Shown here: in pieces, positions 8,467 through 17,335 of the stretch
Layout of the letters: each line of letters starts with the position of its first letter
Numbering within the stretch: the first letter of the stretch is position 1
Origin: Anaerolineae bacterium
GTDB lineage: Bacteria; Chloroflexota; Anaerolineae; Aggregatilineales; Phototrophicaceae
DNA: 42,754 nt
Reading direction: 5' to 3'
Assembly (NCBI GenBank): GCA_030950085.1
Contig: JAUZRW010000036.1
Coordinates: 1-42,754 of the forward strand
Made by a program: the position numbers and the translations under genes
Notes under the pieces: model-generated
What the model saw: the letters and a program-made list of their open reading frames with translations, nothing else
What the model was told of the DNA's origin: nothing
Database searches by the model: none

Positions 8467-9996
8467 ATGTCAACAGAGCCACTAAGCAAAAATATTCGAA
8501 AGGTACTGGTCGCCAATCGCGGTGAAATTGCAGTGCGTATTATTCGCGCCTGCCGTGACCTCGGCATTGCTACAGTTGCCGTTTACAGCGATGCAGACCG
8601 TCAGGCATTACATACCCGTTATGCGGATGAAGCGATTAATATTGGCGCACCACCGCCCCGTGAAAGTTATCTTGTCAAGGAAAAAATTCTTGAGGCTGCG
8701 AAAAAAACAGAAGCTGATGCCATTCATCCCGGCTATGGTTTCCTCGCAGAAAACGCTGATTTTGCAGGGATGGTTGCGGATGAGGGGCTGATATTTATTG
8801 GACCATCGCCTCATGCCATCACGACAATGGGCGATAAACATAAAGCACGCGAAGCCGTGAAAAAATATAATGTGCCGCTTGTTCCCGGTACTGAAGCGGG
8901 CTTATCCGACGAAGAACTCATTAACGCTGCTGAGAAAATTGGCTTCCCAATTATGGTGAAAGCAATTGCAGGGGGTGGCGGTAAAGGGATGCGCCCTGTT
9001 TATGATGCTGCGAATTTCGTTGAGGCTTTACGGACTGCACGCTCTGAGGCTGAAAGTTCTTTTGGGAATGGCGATGTCTACATTGAAAAATTGCTGGTTG
9101 GCGCACGGCATATCGAATTTCAGATTCTAGCGGATTCGCATGGCAACACCATTCATCTTGGCGAACGTGAATGCAGCATTCAACGCCGTAATCAGAAGTT
9201 GGTAGAAGAAGCCCCTAGCATCTTTATGGATGATGATTTGCGTCAGCGTATGGGCGAAATGGCGATTAGCGCCGCGCAATCTGTGGATTATGTCAATGCA
9301 GGGACAATCGAATGCCTTGTAGACAAGGATAAGAATTACTATTTCCTTGAAATGAATACACGCCTACAAGTCGAACATCCGGTTACAGAACTTGTTACTG
9401 GAATTGACCTCGTAAAAGAACAGATTCGGATTGCTCGTGGTCGCCGTATGACTCCTACTGAAAGTGTTCTCAATCCACAGGGTTGGGCGATGGAGTGTCG
9501 GATTAATGCGGAAGACCCCTACAATAATTTTGTGCCATCAATTGGACTAATCCGCGCAAGCAATACTCCCAAAGGGCCCGGTGTTCGTGTAGATAGTGGT
9601 GTTTTTGCAGGTTACGAAATCACGCCTTATTATGACAGTATGATTGCCAAGTTGATTACTTTTGGTGAAACTCGTGCCGATGCTATGGCACGGATGCGAC
9701 GCGCATTATCAGAATATGTGATTACAGGGGTACGCCATAACATCCCCTTCCATATTAACCTGATGAACAGTTTCAGTTTCATTGCGGGGCAATTCGATAC
9801 ACGCTTTGTTGAAGACCGTTTCCATATGAATACCTATGAAAATGACCCCACCGAAGCCGAGCTAGAAACAGTTGCCATTGCAGCCACATTGCACGCCCAT
9901 CGTAAGCGTCAATTAGCATCACAAGTTGTCGCCCCTGCCGAACGGGATACGAGTAACTGGAAATGGGTTGGGCGTTATGAGAGGATTCATCGATGA
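8467..9996 (+). CDS. accC: Biotin carboxylase subunit of acyl-CoA carboxylase
   Basis: A 509-residue ATP-grasp enzyme that carboxylates biotin using bicarbonate and ATP. It has the N-terminal Rossmann-like domain (VLVANRGEIAVRIIRACRDLG), the glycine-rich lid AGGGGKGMR (about 168-176), and the metal/catalytic strand EMNTRLQVEHPVTE (Glu296, Arg300, Glu304 in this numbering). The C-terminal B/C domain (GWAMECRINAEDP and following) completes the family architecture. It lacks a fused biotin carrier domain, which is supplied by the overlapping next gene. GGGGAG lies about 10 bases before the ATG. It is the middle gene of the tight carboxyltransferase-carboxylase-carrier cluster. Confidence 0.96.
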   Translation: MSTEPLSKNIRKVLVANRGEIAVRIIRACRDLGIATVAVYSDADRQALHTRYADEAINIGAPPPRESYLVKEKILEAAKKTEADAIHPGYGFLAENADFAGMVADEGLIFIGPSPHAITTMGDKHKAREAVKKYNVPLVPGTEAGLSDEELINAAEKIGFPIMVKAIAGGGGKGMRPVYDAANFVEALRTARSEAESSFGNGDVYIEKLLVGARHIEFQILADSHGNTIHLGERECSIQRRNQKLVEEAPSIFMDDDLRQRMGEMAISAAQSVDYVNAGTIECLVDKDKNYYFLEMNTRLQVEHPVTELVTGIDLVKEQIRIARGRRMTPTESVLNPQGWAMECRINAEDPYNNFVPSIGLIRASNTPKGPGVRVDSGVFAGYEITPYYDSMIAKLITFGETRADAMARMRRALSEYVITGVRHNIPFHINLMNSFSFIAGQFDTRFVEDRFHMNTYENDPTEAELETVAIAATLHAHRKRQLASQVVAPAERDTSNWKWVGRYERIHR

Positions 9997-10496
9997 AATA
10001 CACAACCATTGTCAATAACGAACATTTTGAAGTTGAAATTCAGCGCGATGGCTCTGTGTTTGTCAACGGCAAACGGCATGAGGTTGATTGGTTAGAATTG
10101 CCAGAATCACTATATTCGATGATTAAAGATAACAAGTCAATTGAAGTCGCTGTTGATGAAAATGACGGCAATTATAATGTCTTGTTAGAAGGTCGGCTGT
10201 ATGAAGCGCAGGTACTTGACCAACGTGCCATGATGATGCTCGGACGCAAAGGGGGACTTAAGCTCGATTCAGGCGAAATTAAAGCCCCGATGCCCGGATT
10301 GATTATTGATGTGCTTGTCAATGTCGGCGACGATGTGAACGAAGGCGATACTGTCATCATCCTCGAATCAATGAAGATGCAAAACGAGTTGAAAGCCCCA
10401 CGGACTGGCAGTGTGCAATCGATTCAGTGCAAGCAAGGGGACACAATAGACAAAAACACGCTGCTGCTTATCATTAGCGGCAGTGATGAAGAATAG
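9993..10496 (+). CDS. Biotin carboxyl carrier protein
   Basis: A 167-residue protein. Residues 95-165 form a biotinyl domain with the canonical ESMKM motif, Lys128 being the biotinylation site, flanked by APMPG (98-102) and NELKAPRTGSV. The first 90 residues resemble the small beta region that precedes the carrier domain in propionyl-CoA carboxylase alpha chains and should dock on the other subunits. The start codon overlaps the biotin carboxylase stop (ATGA), so translation is coupled. The three genes together should make one complete heteromeric carboxylase. Confidence 0.95.
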   Translation: MKYTTIVNNEHFEVEIQRDGSVFVNGKRHEVDWLELPESLYSMIKDNKSIEVAVDENDGNYNVLLEGRLYEAQVLDQRAMMMLGRKGGLKLDSGEIKAPMPGLIIDVLVNVGDDVNEGDTVIILESMKMQNELKAPRTGSVQSIQCKQGDTIDKNTLLLIISGSDEE

Positions 10497-10508
10497 AAAA
10501 TCCCACAA

Positions 10509-10548
10509 AAGAGGCTCATGTTCGATGGATTCGACTGTGAGTTCTCTT
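10509..10548 (+). terminator. Imperfect hairpin after the carboxylase operon
   Basis: AAGAG-g-CTCA pairs with TGAG-tt-CTCTT around an inner part that can itself fold (TCGA...TCGA). It starts 13 bases after the stop. No T tract follows, so intrinsic termination is uncertain. Confidence 0.4.
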
Positions 10549-10616
10549 GACCCTAGCTGCTATTCCCCTATTCCCAATTATGCCATCGTGCGCTACGATA
10601 TTGCGCTAATTTATGC

Positions 10617-11426
10617 GTGAGGTACAAGTCAAATTCAGTGATGGTAGAACAAAGTACAGAAACCCGTCAACAATCGACAGCAACCTACCCGATGGGACGC
10701 GCTGTTGTCGTGTTGCCAACCTATGATGAACGCGACAATATTGAGGCTGTAACAGAGGCTGTTCTCAAGCAACAAGCACAGATTGCCAACTTTGAATTGC
10801 ACGTTCTCATTTCTGATGGACATTCGCAAGATGGCACAATGGATATCGCCCAACGGATGGCAGATGAAAATCCGCGTGTGCATTTCATTGATGTGAATAA
10901 ACGCGGTATTGGTGCCGGCATATTCGTCGGTTTCACGCACGCCATCAATGAAGTCGATGCCGATGTTATCATCGAAATGGACTCTGATTTCCAGCATAAC
11001 CCCCATGATATCCCTATTATGTTGGAGCAAATTGCCGCCGGCTATGATGTTGTTGTTGGGTCACGGTTTTTGACAGGTAGTCACAATAATATGCCCTTCT
11101 TTCGCAAAATCTTGAGCTACGGGGCGAATGCTGTCTTACGCATTGCACTCGGTCTCAAAGGGGTGACAGAAATTACCACCTCATTCCGTGCTATTCGTAA
11201 AGAGGCATTCCTCAAATTAGACGAAAGCGAAGTCCCTTGGTGGGAAGAAAAATCATTCATCGCTGTGCCAGTTTTTCTCGTGCGGATGCTCAGTAAAGAT
11301 GTGAAAGCAACCGAAGTTCCGATGACGATGCACCCGCGTATCAAAGGCTACTCTAAGATGATTTATTGGCGCTATATCCGCGATGTCTTGTGGTTTTCCT
11401 TCAAAGACCGCCTCGGATTGACGTAA
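10617..11426 (+). CDS. GT2 glycosyltransferase, polyprenyl-phosphate mannose/glucose synthase-like
   Basis: A 269-residue soluble GT-A fold enzyme resembling Dpm1, which moves a sugar from a nucleotide donor to polyprenyl phosphate on the cytoplasmic membrane face. Motifs are VVVLPTYDERDNI (about 31-42), ISDGHSQDGT, and the metal-binding DSD (122-124) in EMDSDFQHNP. There is no C-terminal membrane pair, so it is the short form. The start is uncertain: a GTG at 10617 opens the longest frame and an ATG at 10641 also fits; neither has a convincing ribosome binding site. The gene heads a run of membrane glycosyltransferases that would use its lipid-linked product. Confidence 0.9.
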   Translation: MRYKSNSVMVEQSTETRQQSTATYPMGRAVVVLPTYDERDNIEAVTEAVLKQQAQIANFELHVLISDGHSQDGTMDIAQRMADENPRVHFIDVNKRGIGAGIFVGFTHAINEVDADVIIEMDSDFQHNPHDIPIMLEQIAAGYDVVVGSRFLTGSHNNMPFFRKILSYGANAVLRIALGLKGVTEITTSFRAIRKEAFLKLDESEVPWWEEKSFIAVPVFLVRMLSKDVKATEVPMTMHPRIKGYSKMIYWRYIRDVLWFSFKDRLGLT

Positions 11427-11440
11427 TTTAGACCCTCATC

Positions 11441-12964
11441 ATGTTTTTAATCAAAAGCAGCACTCAGAAAAGCACAGCAACCGAAAAGCATCTGCCACGA
11501 TGGTTTGATATCCTATGGTTGCTTGTGTTATCAGCGTATATTTTGGCAGGCATATCACTTGTGCCACTACATGGCGATGAAAGCACACAAACTTATATGG
11601 CACGCGATTTCTACACTTTGTTTGTTGAGCGAGATTTGTCACAGTTAAGCTATGGTGCATGGGATACGCTAGATGGTCAGGCAGCGACAGAGCAAGATTT
11701 ACGCTTAAAAGATGGTGTCCTGCATCGTTATCTCTTTGGTGCGGCTGCCTCTATGGGCGGATACACTGTTGATGACCTCAATGAGCAATGGGTATGGGGC
11801 GCAGGTTGGGATTGGAATCATCAGAATGGTCATGTGCCAAGAGATGATTTACTGTTCCGTGCGCGATATGTTTCGGCGGCGATGTTGGCAATCGGCATGA
11901 TGACTCTATTTGCGATTGCGAATAAAATTGGCGGACGGTTAACCGCTTATATTGCGACACTTCTCTATGCCACAAGTCCGGCGTTACTGCTCAATGGGCG
12001 ACGGGCTATGATGGAAGGGGCAATGACTCTATTTAGTTTATTGGTTGTTCTTGCTGGATTATGGGTCGTACAATCGCGTAAATGGTGGACATTTGCATTA
12101 CTCGGATTATTCAGTGGATTAGCAGTTGCGAGTAAGCACACATCGGTTGTGACGGTTGCGGCTGTGTTTGTGGCATGTGGGCTGGTGATTATATACCCAT
12201 ATTTGCAAGAAAAATCGCACTCGCTAACGGACGGGATAACACAGTTTAGCGCCTTAGTACCGCAAACCCCTCCCCCTAACCCCCTCCCCGAATTCAAGGA
12301 GGGGGAATCATTCTCCCCTGAATTCGGGGGAGATGTCGCCTCAGCGACAGAGGGGGTTGAAACACCATATTATCTCAAAGATTATGATTCTATCATTAAA
12401 CAACTCCTATATTTAATTATGGCTGGGATTTTATCGCTGACTGTTTTCTACGGGCTGAATCCGGCGTGGTGGTCAAACCCTGTAGCGCGTGCCAAAGAAG
12501 TCTCTGCTATTCGCCTTGATTTTATGCAAGCGCAACAAGATACTTTTGGTGGCTACGAATCGTTCACAGATAGACTCAATGGTTTTTTCTGGCAGACGTT
12601 CGGGATGCAAAATATGGTTGCTGAAACCGATATTGATAATTTTATCGACAATCTTTCAGATGAAACTGCCACATACGAAGCATCATTATTTAGCGGATTC
12701 ATCAATGGTGGTTTTGTCGTTATGCCATTGGCTTTCTTGGGATTGTCTCTACTAGGTGGGATTGCGCTCTGGCTTGACACTCGCACTCATGCTGAACTGC
12801 GTTTTGTTATTGCTGTATGGGTCGTAGCAATGATTATCCTGACTCTATTCTTGACTCCGCTTGAATGGCAGCGATATTATTTACCAGTCTATCCGCCTGT
12901 TATGTTATTAAGTGGTCTCGGCGTGCGATATCTCATCCACCGCGTTCGTCACCTCATCACCTGA
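11441..12964 (+). CDS. GT-C membrane glycosyltransferase (PMT/ArnT-like) with an in-frame repeat insertion
   Basis: A 507-residue polytopic protein. The first membrane helix (about 23-41) is followed by HGDESTQTYMARD; the Asp46-Glu47 pair sits in the first external loop where GT-C enzymes of the PMT/ArnT type hold their catalytic acid. About ten further helices follow. Such enzymes move sugar from a polyprenyl-phosphate carrier to protein or lipid, which suits the GT2 gene 14 bases upstream. Between two membrane segments, residues about 276-306 (bases 12266-12358) are a Pro/Gly/Glu-rich stretch encoded by a palindromic repeat rather than ordinary glycosyltransferase sequence. The frame stays open through it. 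The acceptor is unknown. Confidence 0.88.
   Translation: MFLIKSSTQKSTATEKHLPRWFDILWLLVLSAYILAGISLVPLHGDESTQTYMARDFYTLFVERDLSQLSYGAWDTLDGQAATEQDLRLKDGVLHRYLFGAAASMGGYTVDDLNEQWVWGAGWDWNHQNGHVPRDDLLFRARYVSAAMLAIGMMTLFAIANKIGGRLTAYIATLLYATSPALLLNGRRAMMEGAMTLFSLLVVLAGLWVVQSRKWWTFALLGLFSGLAVASKHTSVVTVAAVFVACGLVIIYPYLQEKSHSLTDGITQFSALVPQTPPPNPLPEFKEGESFSPEFGGDVASATEGVETPYYLKDYDSIIKQLLYLIMAGILSLTVFYGLNPAWWSNPVARAKEVSAIRLDFMQAQQDTFGGYESFTDRLNGFFWQTFGMQNMVAETDIDNFIDNLSDETATYEASLFSGFINGGFVVMPLAFLGLSLLGGIALWLDTRTHAELRFVIAVWVVAMIILTLFLTPLEWQRYYLPVYPPVMLLSGLGVRYLIHRVRHLIT
12266..12358 (+). repeat. Palindromic, GC-rich repeat element inserted in frame in a coding gene
   Basis: About 93 bases, a multiple of three, of highly foldable sequence. 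The outer arms AACCCCCTC (12278-12286) and GAGGGGGTT (12350-12358) are exact inverse complements. Inner arms CTCCCCGAATTC (12284-12295) and GAATTCGGGGGAG (12320-12332) pair with one bulge, and TGTCGC/GCGACA (12334-12339 and 12344-12349) form a further hairpin. The C-rich start resembles CCCTCCCCCTAACCCCCTCCCC-type intergenic repeats familiar in bacteria. It encodes a Pro-rich then acidic peptide in a loop between membrane helices. Confidence 0.8.
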
Positions 12965-12989
12965 AAATAGCTCTGGTCATCATTTGCCT

Positions 12990-15518
12990 ATGGAATCACT
13001 TTACTGGCTCACACAAAGTCTAGCAGCACTGCCCCTCGCATTATGGGTTTATCTCGGCTTAGGGATACCGTATGCCTTGCTCATTTTGCCACGACAAGAT
13101 TGGCAAAGTCGGGCAATGGTACTTTGTGTCGGATTTGCCTTGGGTCCAGCATTATTGACAGCTTGGATGTTTATTCTCGGTACAATTGGTGGCGCAACAG
13201 AAACAGCCTTATTGCGCTTCGATTTGATATTCGTCGGAACAGTGCTAATCGCTGTCGTCGGAATTGGGTTTGCATGGCGAAAAGCCCGTAGCACAACAAG
13301 TCAAAAATTACCCGCCACACCGCTTGCATTGGATGAGTGGGTTTTGCTGGGATTAATCTTAGCCGCCGTCATTATACGCTGGCTCACTGTCGCTTACTGG
13401 CCTTTCACCGCTTATGATTCACTATGGGTTTATGGCTATGAGGGGCGCTCATGGTTTTTGCAAGGATTCATCTCGCCGGATATTGGCTATTATCCGCAAT
13501 TTTTACCCTTACAATATACGTTTATGCAGCTTGGAGTCGGTGCAATTGATGACCATGCTGCCCGAATTGTTGTACCATTTTTGCAGTGGGGAAGCATCCT
13601 TGCAGCCTATGTCTTAGGGATGCGACTCGTTAATCGTCGCACAGGGTTGATACTGGCTGCTATTTGGACACTGTATCCGCATCTCGCTATGTGGTCACAT
13701 GTCGGCGATTTGGAAGTCCCCCTGACATTTTTATTCACCGCGACTTGCGCCTTTTTCTTGATGGCATGGACAGCTAAGGGCACTTTTTTACGTCGCCGTT
13801 ACGCACTCATAGCCGGTATTTTCTTTGGCATTGCCATGTGGACAAAACCGACTGCTGGGGCGTTTATTTGGGGCGTTGTGTTACTGGTCTTGATTGAATT
13901 ATTGCGCGTGCGTTTTGATTGGCGACAATGGTTTCCGCGTTTTGAAGTTGCCTTGATTGCTGGGCTGGCTTGTATTCCATTAGGCGCAATCTGGTATATT
14001 CGCAATATCGTGCTTGGACTGCCGCCGTTGGTCTTTCCACATCCATCATGGCTCGACTTAGCAACGCGCAGTGGTGACTTGCTCAGTTGGCTGATATTAG
14101 CTCTGTTCCTGTTGATTGCCTATCTAGCGACTACGCGCACACTCAAAAAGGGTAAGTGGCTATTATTGGTCGGTATGCTGCTGATACTTGTCGGGACAAT
14201 GCCATCATCTCCAGTCATGATTCGCTTCGATAACTGGTTAGGATTCAATCTGTTAGATACTGCCCGTCTCAATCCACCCGATAGCCGCCTAACAATAATC
14301 GAATGGCTCTTGATTGGCACGGGTGTCGCGCTGACACTCTTTCATCTGCGCCAATATTTGTCAAAAGACGTACTGCCGACTGTCAAAAACGTAGGCTGGG
14401 CATATGGTCTTGCGCTGCCTTATTTTATCACATGGTTCTGGTCATATAGTTATCATGCACGGCTCTCATTTGCGATTGTGCCATTACTCGCCTTACCATC
14501 GGCTGCGATTTTGGCGCACTGGGTTGATAGCCGCAAATGGCGATTCTCGCGGCAATTGCTGTGGGCAATGAGCATAATTGCGATAAGCATCCCAAGTGTG
14601 ATTATGCCACTTTATAGCCTTGACCATTATTACGATTGGTTGTGGACAAATCGTTATACAGATGACGTTGCCAAGTACAAATTACACAATGCCGATGTTT
14701 TTCTCACCGCAGAGCAATTATGGGGTTATGAGGTAGTTTATGGACGCGAGCCTATCGTGATTGCACCGGGCGAACAACGCCTGCCCTTCTTTTTGCCGCA
14801 AGCAACGATTATCACCGACACGCTACCCACGACACTTGATGAATTAGAGGGTGCGACACATTTTTTGTACGGCTCATTGGCGCAATGGCGCTATGAAAAT
14901 GATGAAGGCATTGACCCACTGCAAAATCAGGTAGTTGCAGCATTGGGACGCGAAGACATCATGGAAAAGGCGCTCAACTTCGTTACTGGAAGTTTTCGCT
15001 ATGAATTGTATGAGTTGCATCTCGAAAATCGGGATATTCCGCTCGAAGATACACGCATCGGAAATTTTATAGCGGATGATGTTGTTTTTGGCGGATTCGC
15101 CCGTTATCTCGGTGATAATGTCAGCAATGGGCAACTGGTTGGCAATACCATTTATATTGATTATCTGTGGGATGTGCTTGCAGAAACCGAAGATGATTAT
15201 TTCGTTCAGATTGATTTACGGAATACCGAAGATGGGCAAATCTATTTTACGTGGCGCGACCCTGTAAATCCGCATCAACATGGGAGCAATCCACGAGTGT
15301 TATATTACAGCACGCAGGTCTGGCAAGCGGGTGAGCGCATTGTCGATAGGCGTGCTATTCAGTTAGACTATAATGGCACAATGCCCGACGGACGAGACAT
15401 ATACAGGCTCATCGTCAATTTTGTGGATGCCGAGACGCTCGAACCGCTTCCAATGACGATTAATGGTGAAGCGGCTGATGGTTATCCGATGGTTGCCCGA
15501 TTCAGCATCCGAAACTAA
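12990..15518 (+). CDS. Large GT-C-like membrane glycosyltransferase with a C-terminal soluble domain
   Basis: An 842-residue protein. The first 560 or so residues carry about 12 membrane helices. The external loop after the third or fourth helix contains TAYDSLWVYGYEGRSWF with an acidic residue (about Asp143) where GT-C enzymes keep the catalytic acid. The last 270 residues are hydrophilic and probably outside the cell, ending in a beta-rich segment (LVGNTIYIDYLWDVL, YFVQIDLRN, YRLIVNF). I chose the ATG at 12990, 25 bases after the preceding stop; a longer reading from 12912 would overlap the previous gene and add a peptide unlike a membrane start. There is no strong ribosome binding site. 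It converges on the next gene with overlapping stops. Substrate and acceptor are unknown. Confidence 0.85.
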   Translation: MESLYWLTQSLAALPLALWVYLGLGIPYALLILPRQDWQSRAMVLCVGFALGPALLTAWMFILGTIGGATETALLRFDLIFVGTVLIAVVGIGFAWRKARSTTSQKLPATPLALDEWVLLGLILAAVIIRWLTVAYWPFTAYDSLWVYGYEGRSWFLQGFISPDIGYYPQFLPLQYTFMQLGVGAIDDHAARIVVPFLQWGSILAAYVLGMRLVNRRTGLILAAIWTLYPHLAMWSHVGDLEVPLTFLFTATCAFFLMAWTAKGTFLRRRYALIAGIFFGIAMWTKPTAGAFIWGVVLLVLIELLRVRFDWRQWFPRFEVALIAGLACIPLGAIWYIRNIVLGLPPLVFPHPSWLDLATRSGDLLSWLILALFLLIAYLATTRTLKKGKWLLLVGMLLILVGTMPSSPVMIRFDNWLGFNLLDTARLNPPDSRLTIIEWLLIGTGVALTLFHLRQYLSKDVLPTVKNVGWAYGLALPYFITWFWSYSYHARLSFAIVPLLALPSAAILAHWVDSRKWRFSRQLLWAMSIIAISIPSVIMPLYSLDHYYDWLWTNRYTDDVAKYKLHNADVFLTAEQLWGYEVVYGREPIVIAPGEQRLPFFLPQATIITDTLPTTLDELEGATHFLYGSLAQWRYENDEGIDPLQNQVVAALGREDIMEKALNFVTGSFRYELYELHLENRDIPLEDTRIGNFIADDVVFGGFARYLGDNVSNGQLVGNTIYIDYLWDVLAETEDDYFVQIDLRNTEDGQIYFTWRDPVNPHQHGSNPRVLYYSTQVWQAGERIVDRRAIQLDYNGTMPDGRDIYRLIVNFVDAETLEPLPMTINGEAADGYPMVARFSIRN

Positions 15519-17233
15519 GGCACACGCCGAAAGATTCTGCCTGTGCTATCTTCATAGATGACTTCCCATTGGTAGTCGTTCGGCAATTTATCGAATGTCA
15601 GTGTATGAGAGGCAGTCGTCATAGCGTAATCAGGTGTGGGTACATCAAAGCGCCCTGATAAACCGAGTGGATACAGTGTACCTTGTGTGACTGTAATATC
15701 AGCATTGGGATACATCAAGAAAAATGGCTCTAAGGATTCAATGAAAATAGTCCCCATACTGATTTCTTGGCGCACATAATCATAGATACTATCATATTCT
15801 GCATCACTTTCGGGATAAGGGTCAATGAGAGCCTGTCGATAAGTCGCCTCATCGGTGTTAATCTGTGTCGGTACATCAAATATCCATAACACGCCACCAA
15901 TCCCGATTATCAGCACCAAGACCACCATTGCTTTATGGTTGAACGAATCAGTCATTTCGCGCCAGATAGATACGATTAACGTTGCCCCTAGCCCTATCAA
16001 AACCACGTATCCCCATAACGCCCCATGCAGTACATAACGCCATTCAACACGCAGAACCGTACTCTGCGGCGTATGAAAAGCACTCAGCGGCGTTGTCATG
16101 AACGACAAAGTTATCATCACCAGCAGCAATGCGACTCGCCACCTAAACCGTTGATTGAGCCACAAAAAAATCGTTAGCGCCACAACATACGCAGCCGCAA
16201 TCATCAAGGCAATTGATTCAGTACCTGATTGGTACAAGAGCGCATTGTTCAGATTAGTGGCTATTGTGGTTTCAGTAAATGAGCTTATTTCTGGCGATAA
16301 GACAGCACCCATGCGAATCAAATTGCGAATCACCCATAATCCGCCGGGAAACATCAAGCCTAGTGCGGCAGCAAAAATCGCTGGATGCAAGTAGTCATAG
16401 TGTTGTTTTTTCTGATAGGCTTGCCACCAACGCCACAGAATCAAGCCCCACAGATATACCAGAACGAATAAGCCACCTGTTTTCGTCGCAATAGAAATCA
16501 GAGTCGCATAAGCTAATCCCATCGGGTGAAAGCGTTCATCAGATGCCGCCGAACTATGCAAAATCGCCGTCAGCACCGTGATACTCAATAGCACATCGTT
16601 TTTGCCGATAGTGAGCAATTGCCCATAAAGTAGCGGCACGAATAAGAATGCAGCACTCAGCAAGAACGATAACGCTAAGGGTAATTTTGCATAACGACGC
16701 AGCAACAATACGAGAGTGGTCAGTAACCACAGCACCAACACAAATTGAAGCAAACCCGCCCATTGCAAACTGCCGGTTAATGCCTGACTAAATGCCAGTA
16801 AACTCTCATAACCGAGTGGATATTCGCCATAGGGTATTGTCACATTCCAATAAGAGTGACTGCGAACGAGGTCAAGAGCCTTGAGCGCATGATAAGCGTA
16901 GAAGTCTGACGGGATAAGTCGCCCTAATTCAGAATAGGGGAATGCTATCATGCGTAAGCCGAAAACGACTGTTAGCAGCAACAACACAAGCCCTACAATT
17001 ATCAAGGTGAATAGCGATTGGTCGCTGTCATCATCAGGATTGAGTGTTTCAAACCAGTTCTTATGCAGGCGATAATATCCTGTCAAGGATGCTCCCATCA
17101 CAATAAAGGTGATAGGCACAGCAAACCAGCGCCAATAAATCCCCAGAAACCCTAATACTTGTGCTGTAAAAACGATAGCAAATATCAAACAGAGGAAAAA
17201 AGCATTTAGCCCGATGATTGCGCGATACCGCAT
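15515..17233 (-). CDS. Polytopic membrane protein, GT-C glycosyltransferase-like
   Basis: A 572-residue protein with about 12 membrane helices and a short C-terminal hydrophilic tail of about 120 residues. After the third helix an external loop contains RLIPSDFYAYHALKALDL; Asp110 is a candidate catalytic acid of a GT-C fold. The shape matches the neighbouring glycosyltransferases, but no family signature is decisive. It is transcribed leftward, converging on the 842-residue protein; the two stop codons overlap in CTAA (15515-15518). AGGAT lies 6 bases before the ATG at 17233, and a TATAAT box lies upstream. Confidence 0.8.
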   Translation of the reverse strand: MRYRAIIGLNAFFLCLIFAIVFTAQVLGFLGIYWRWFAVPITFIVMGASLTGYYRLHKNWFETLNPDDDSDQSLFTLIIVGLVLLLLTVVFGLRMIAFPYSELGRLIPSDFYAYHALKALDLVRSHSYWNVTIPYGEYPLGYESLLAFSQALTGSLQWAGLLQFVLVLWLLTTLVLLLRRYAKLPLALSFLLSAAFLFVPLLYGQLLTIGKNDVLLSITVLTAILHSSAASDERFHPMGLAYATLISIATKTGGLFVLVYLWGLILWRWWQAYQKKQHYDYLHPAIFAAALGLMFPGGLWVIRNLIRMGAVLSPEISSFTETTIATNLNNALLYQSGTESIALMIAAAYVVALTIFLWLNQRFRWRVALLLVMITLSFMTTPLSAFHTPQSTVLRVEWRYVLHGALWGYVVLIGLGATLIVSIWREMTDSFNHKAMVVLVLIIGIGGVLWIFDVPTQINTDEATYRQALIDPYPESDAEYDSIYDYVRQEISMGTIFIESLEPFFLMYPNADITVTQGTLYPLGLSGRFDVPTPDYAMTTASHTLTFDKLPNDYQWEVIYEDSTGRIFRRVP

Positions 17234-17295
17234 GGTTATCCTAGTTATTCAAACGAAAATATTTCAGGACAGCATCCGTGCTATACCCGACAGGC

Positions 17296-17301
17296 ATTAT
17301 A
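17296..17301 (-). promoter_or_regulatory. -10 box upstream of the 15515-17233 gene
   Basis: A TATAAT on the minus strand (17301 to 17296) lies 62 bases before the start codon. Neither a TG extension nor a clear -35 is present. Confidence 0.4.
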
Positions 17302-17335
17302 CGGTTACGAAATTCAGATTGTATAGGGCTATCGC

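Noticed and set aside
8052-8567. 171-codon frame on the minus strand opposite the carboxyltransferase gene
   Set aside because: It lies fully opposite a clearly conserved enzyme; the translated sequence has no domain character and no ribosome binding site.
12912-12989. Extended N-terminus for the 842-residue glycosyltransferase
   Set aside because: It would overlap the previous gene by over 50 bases and gives a polar peptide unlike the membrane-helix start at the ATG at 12990.
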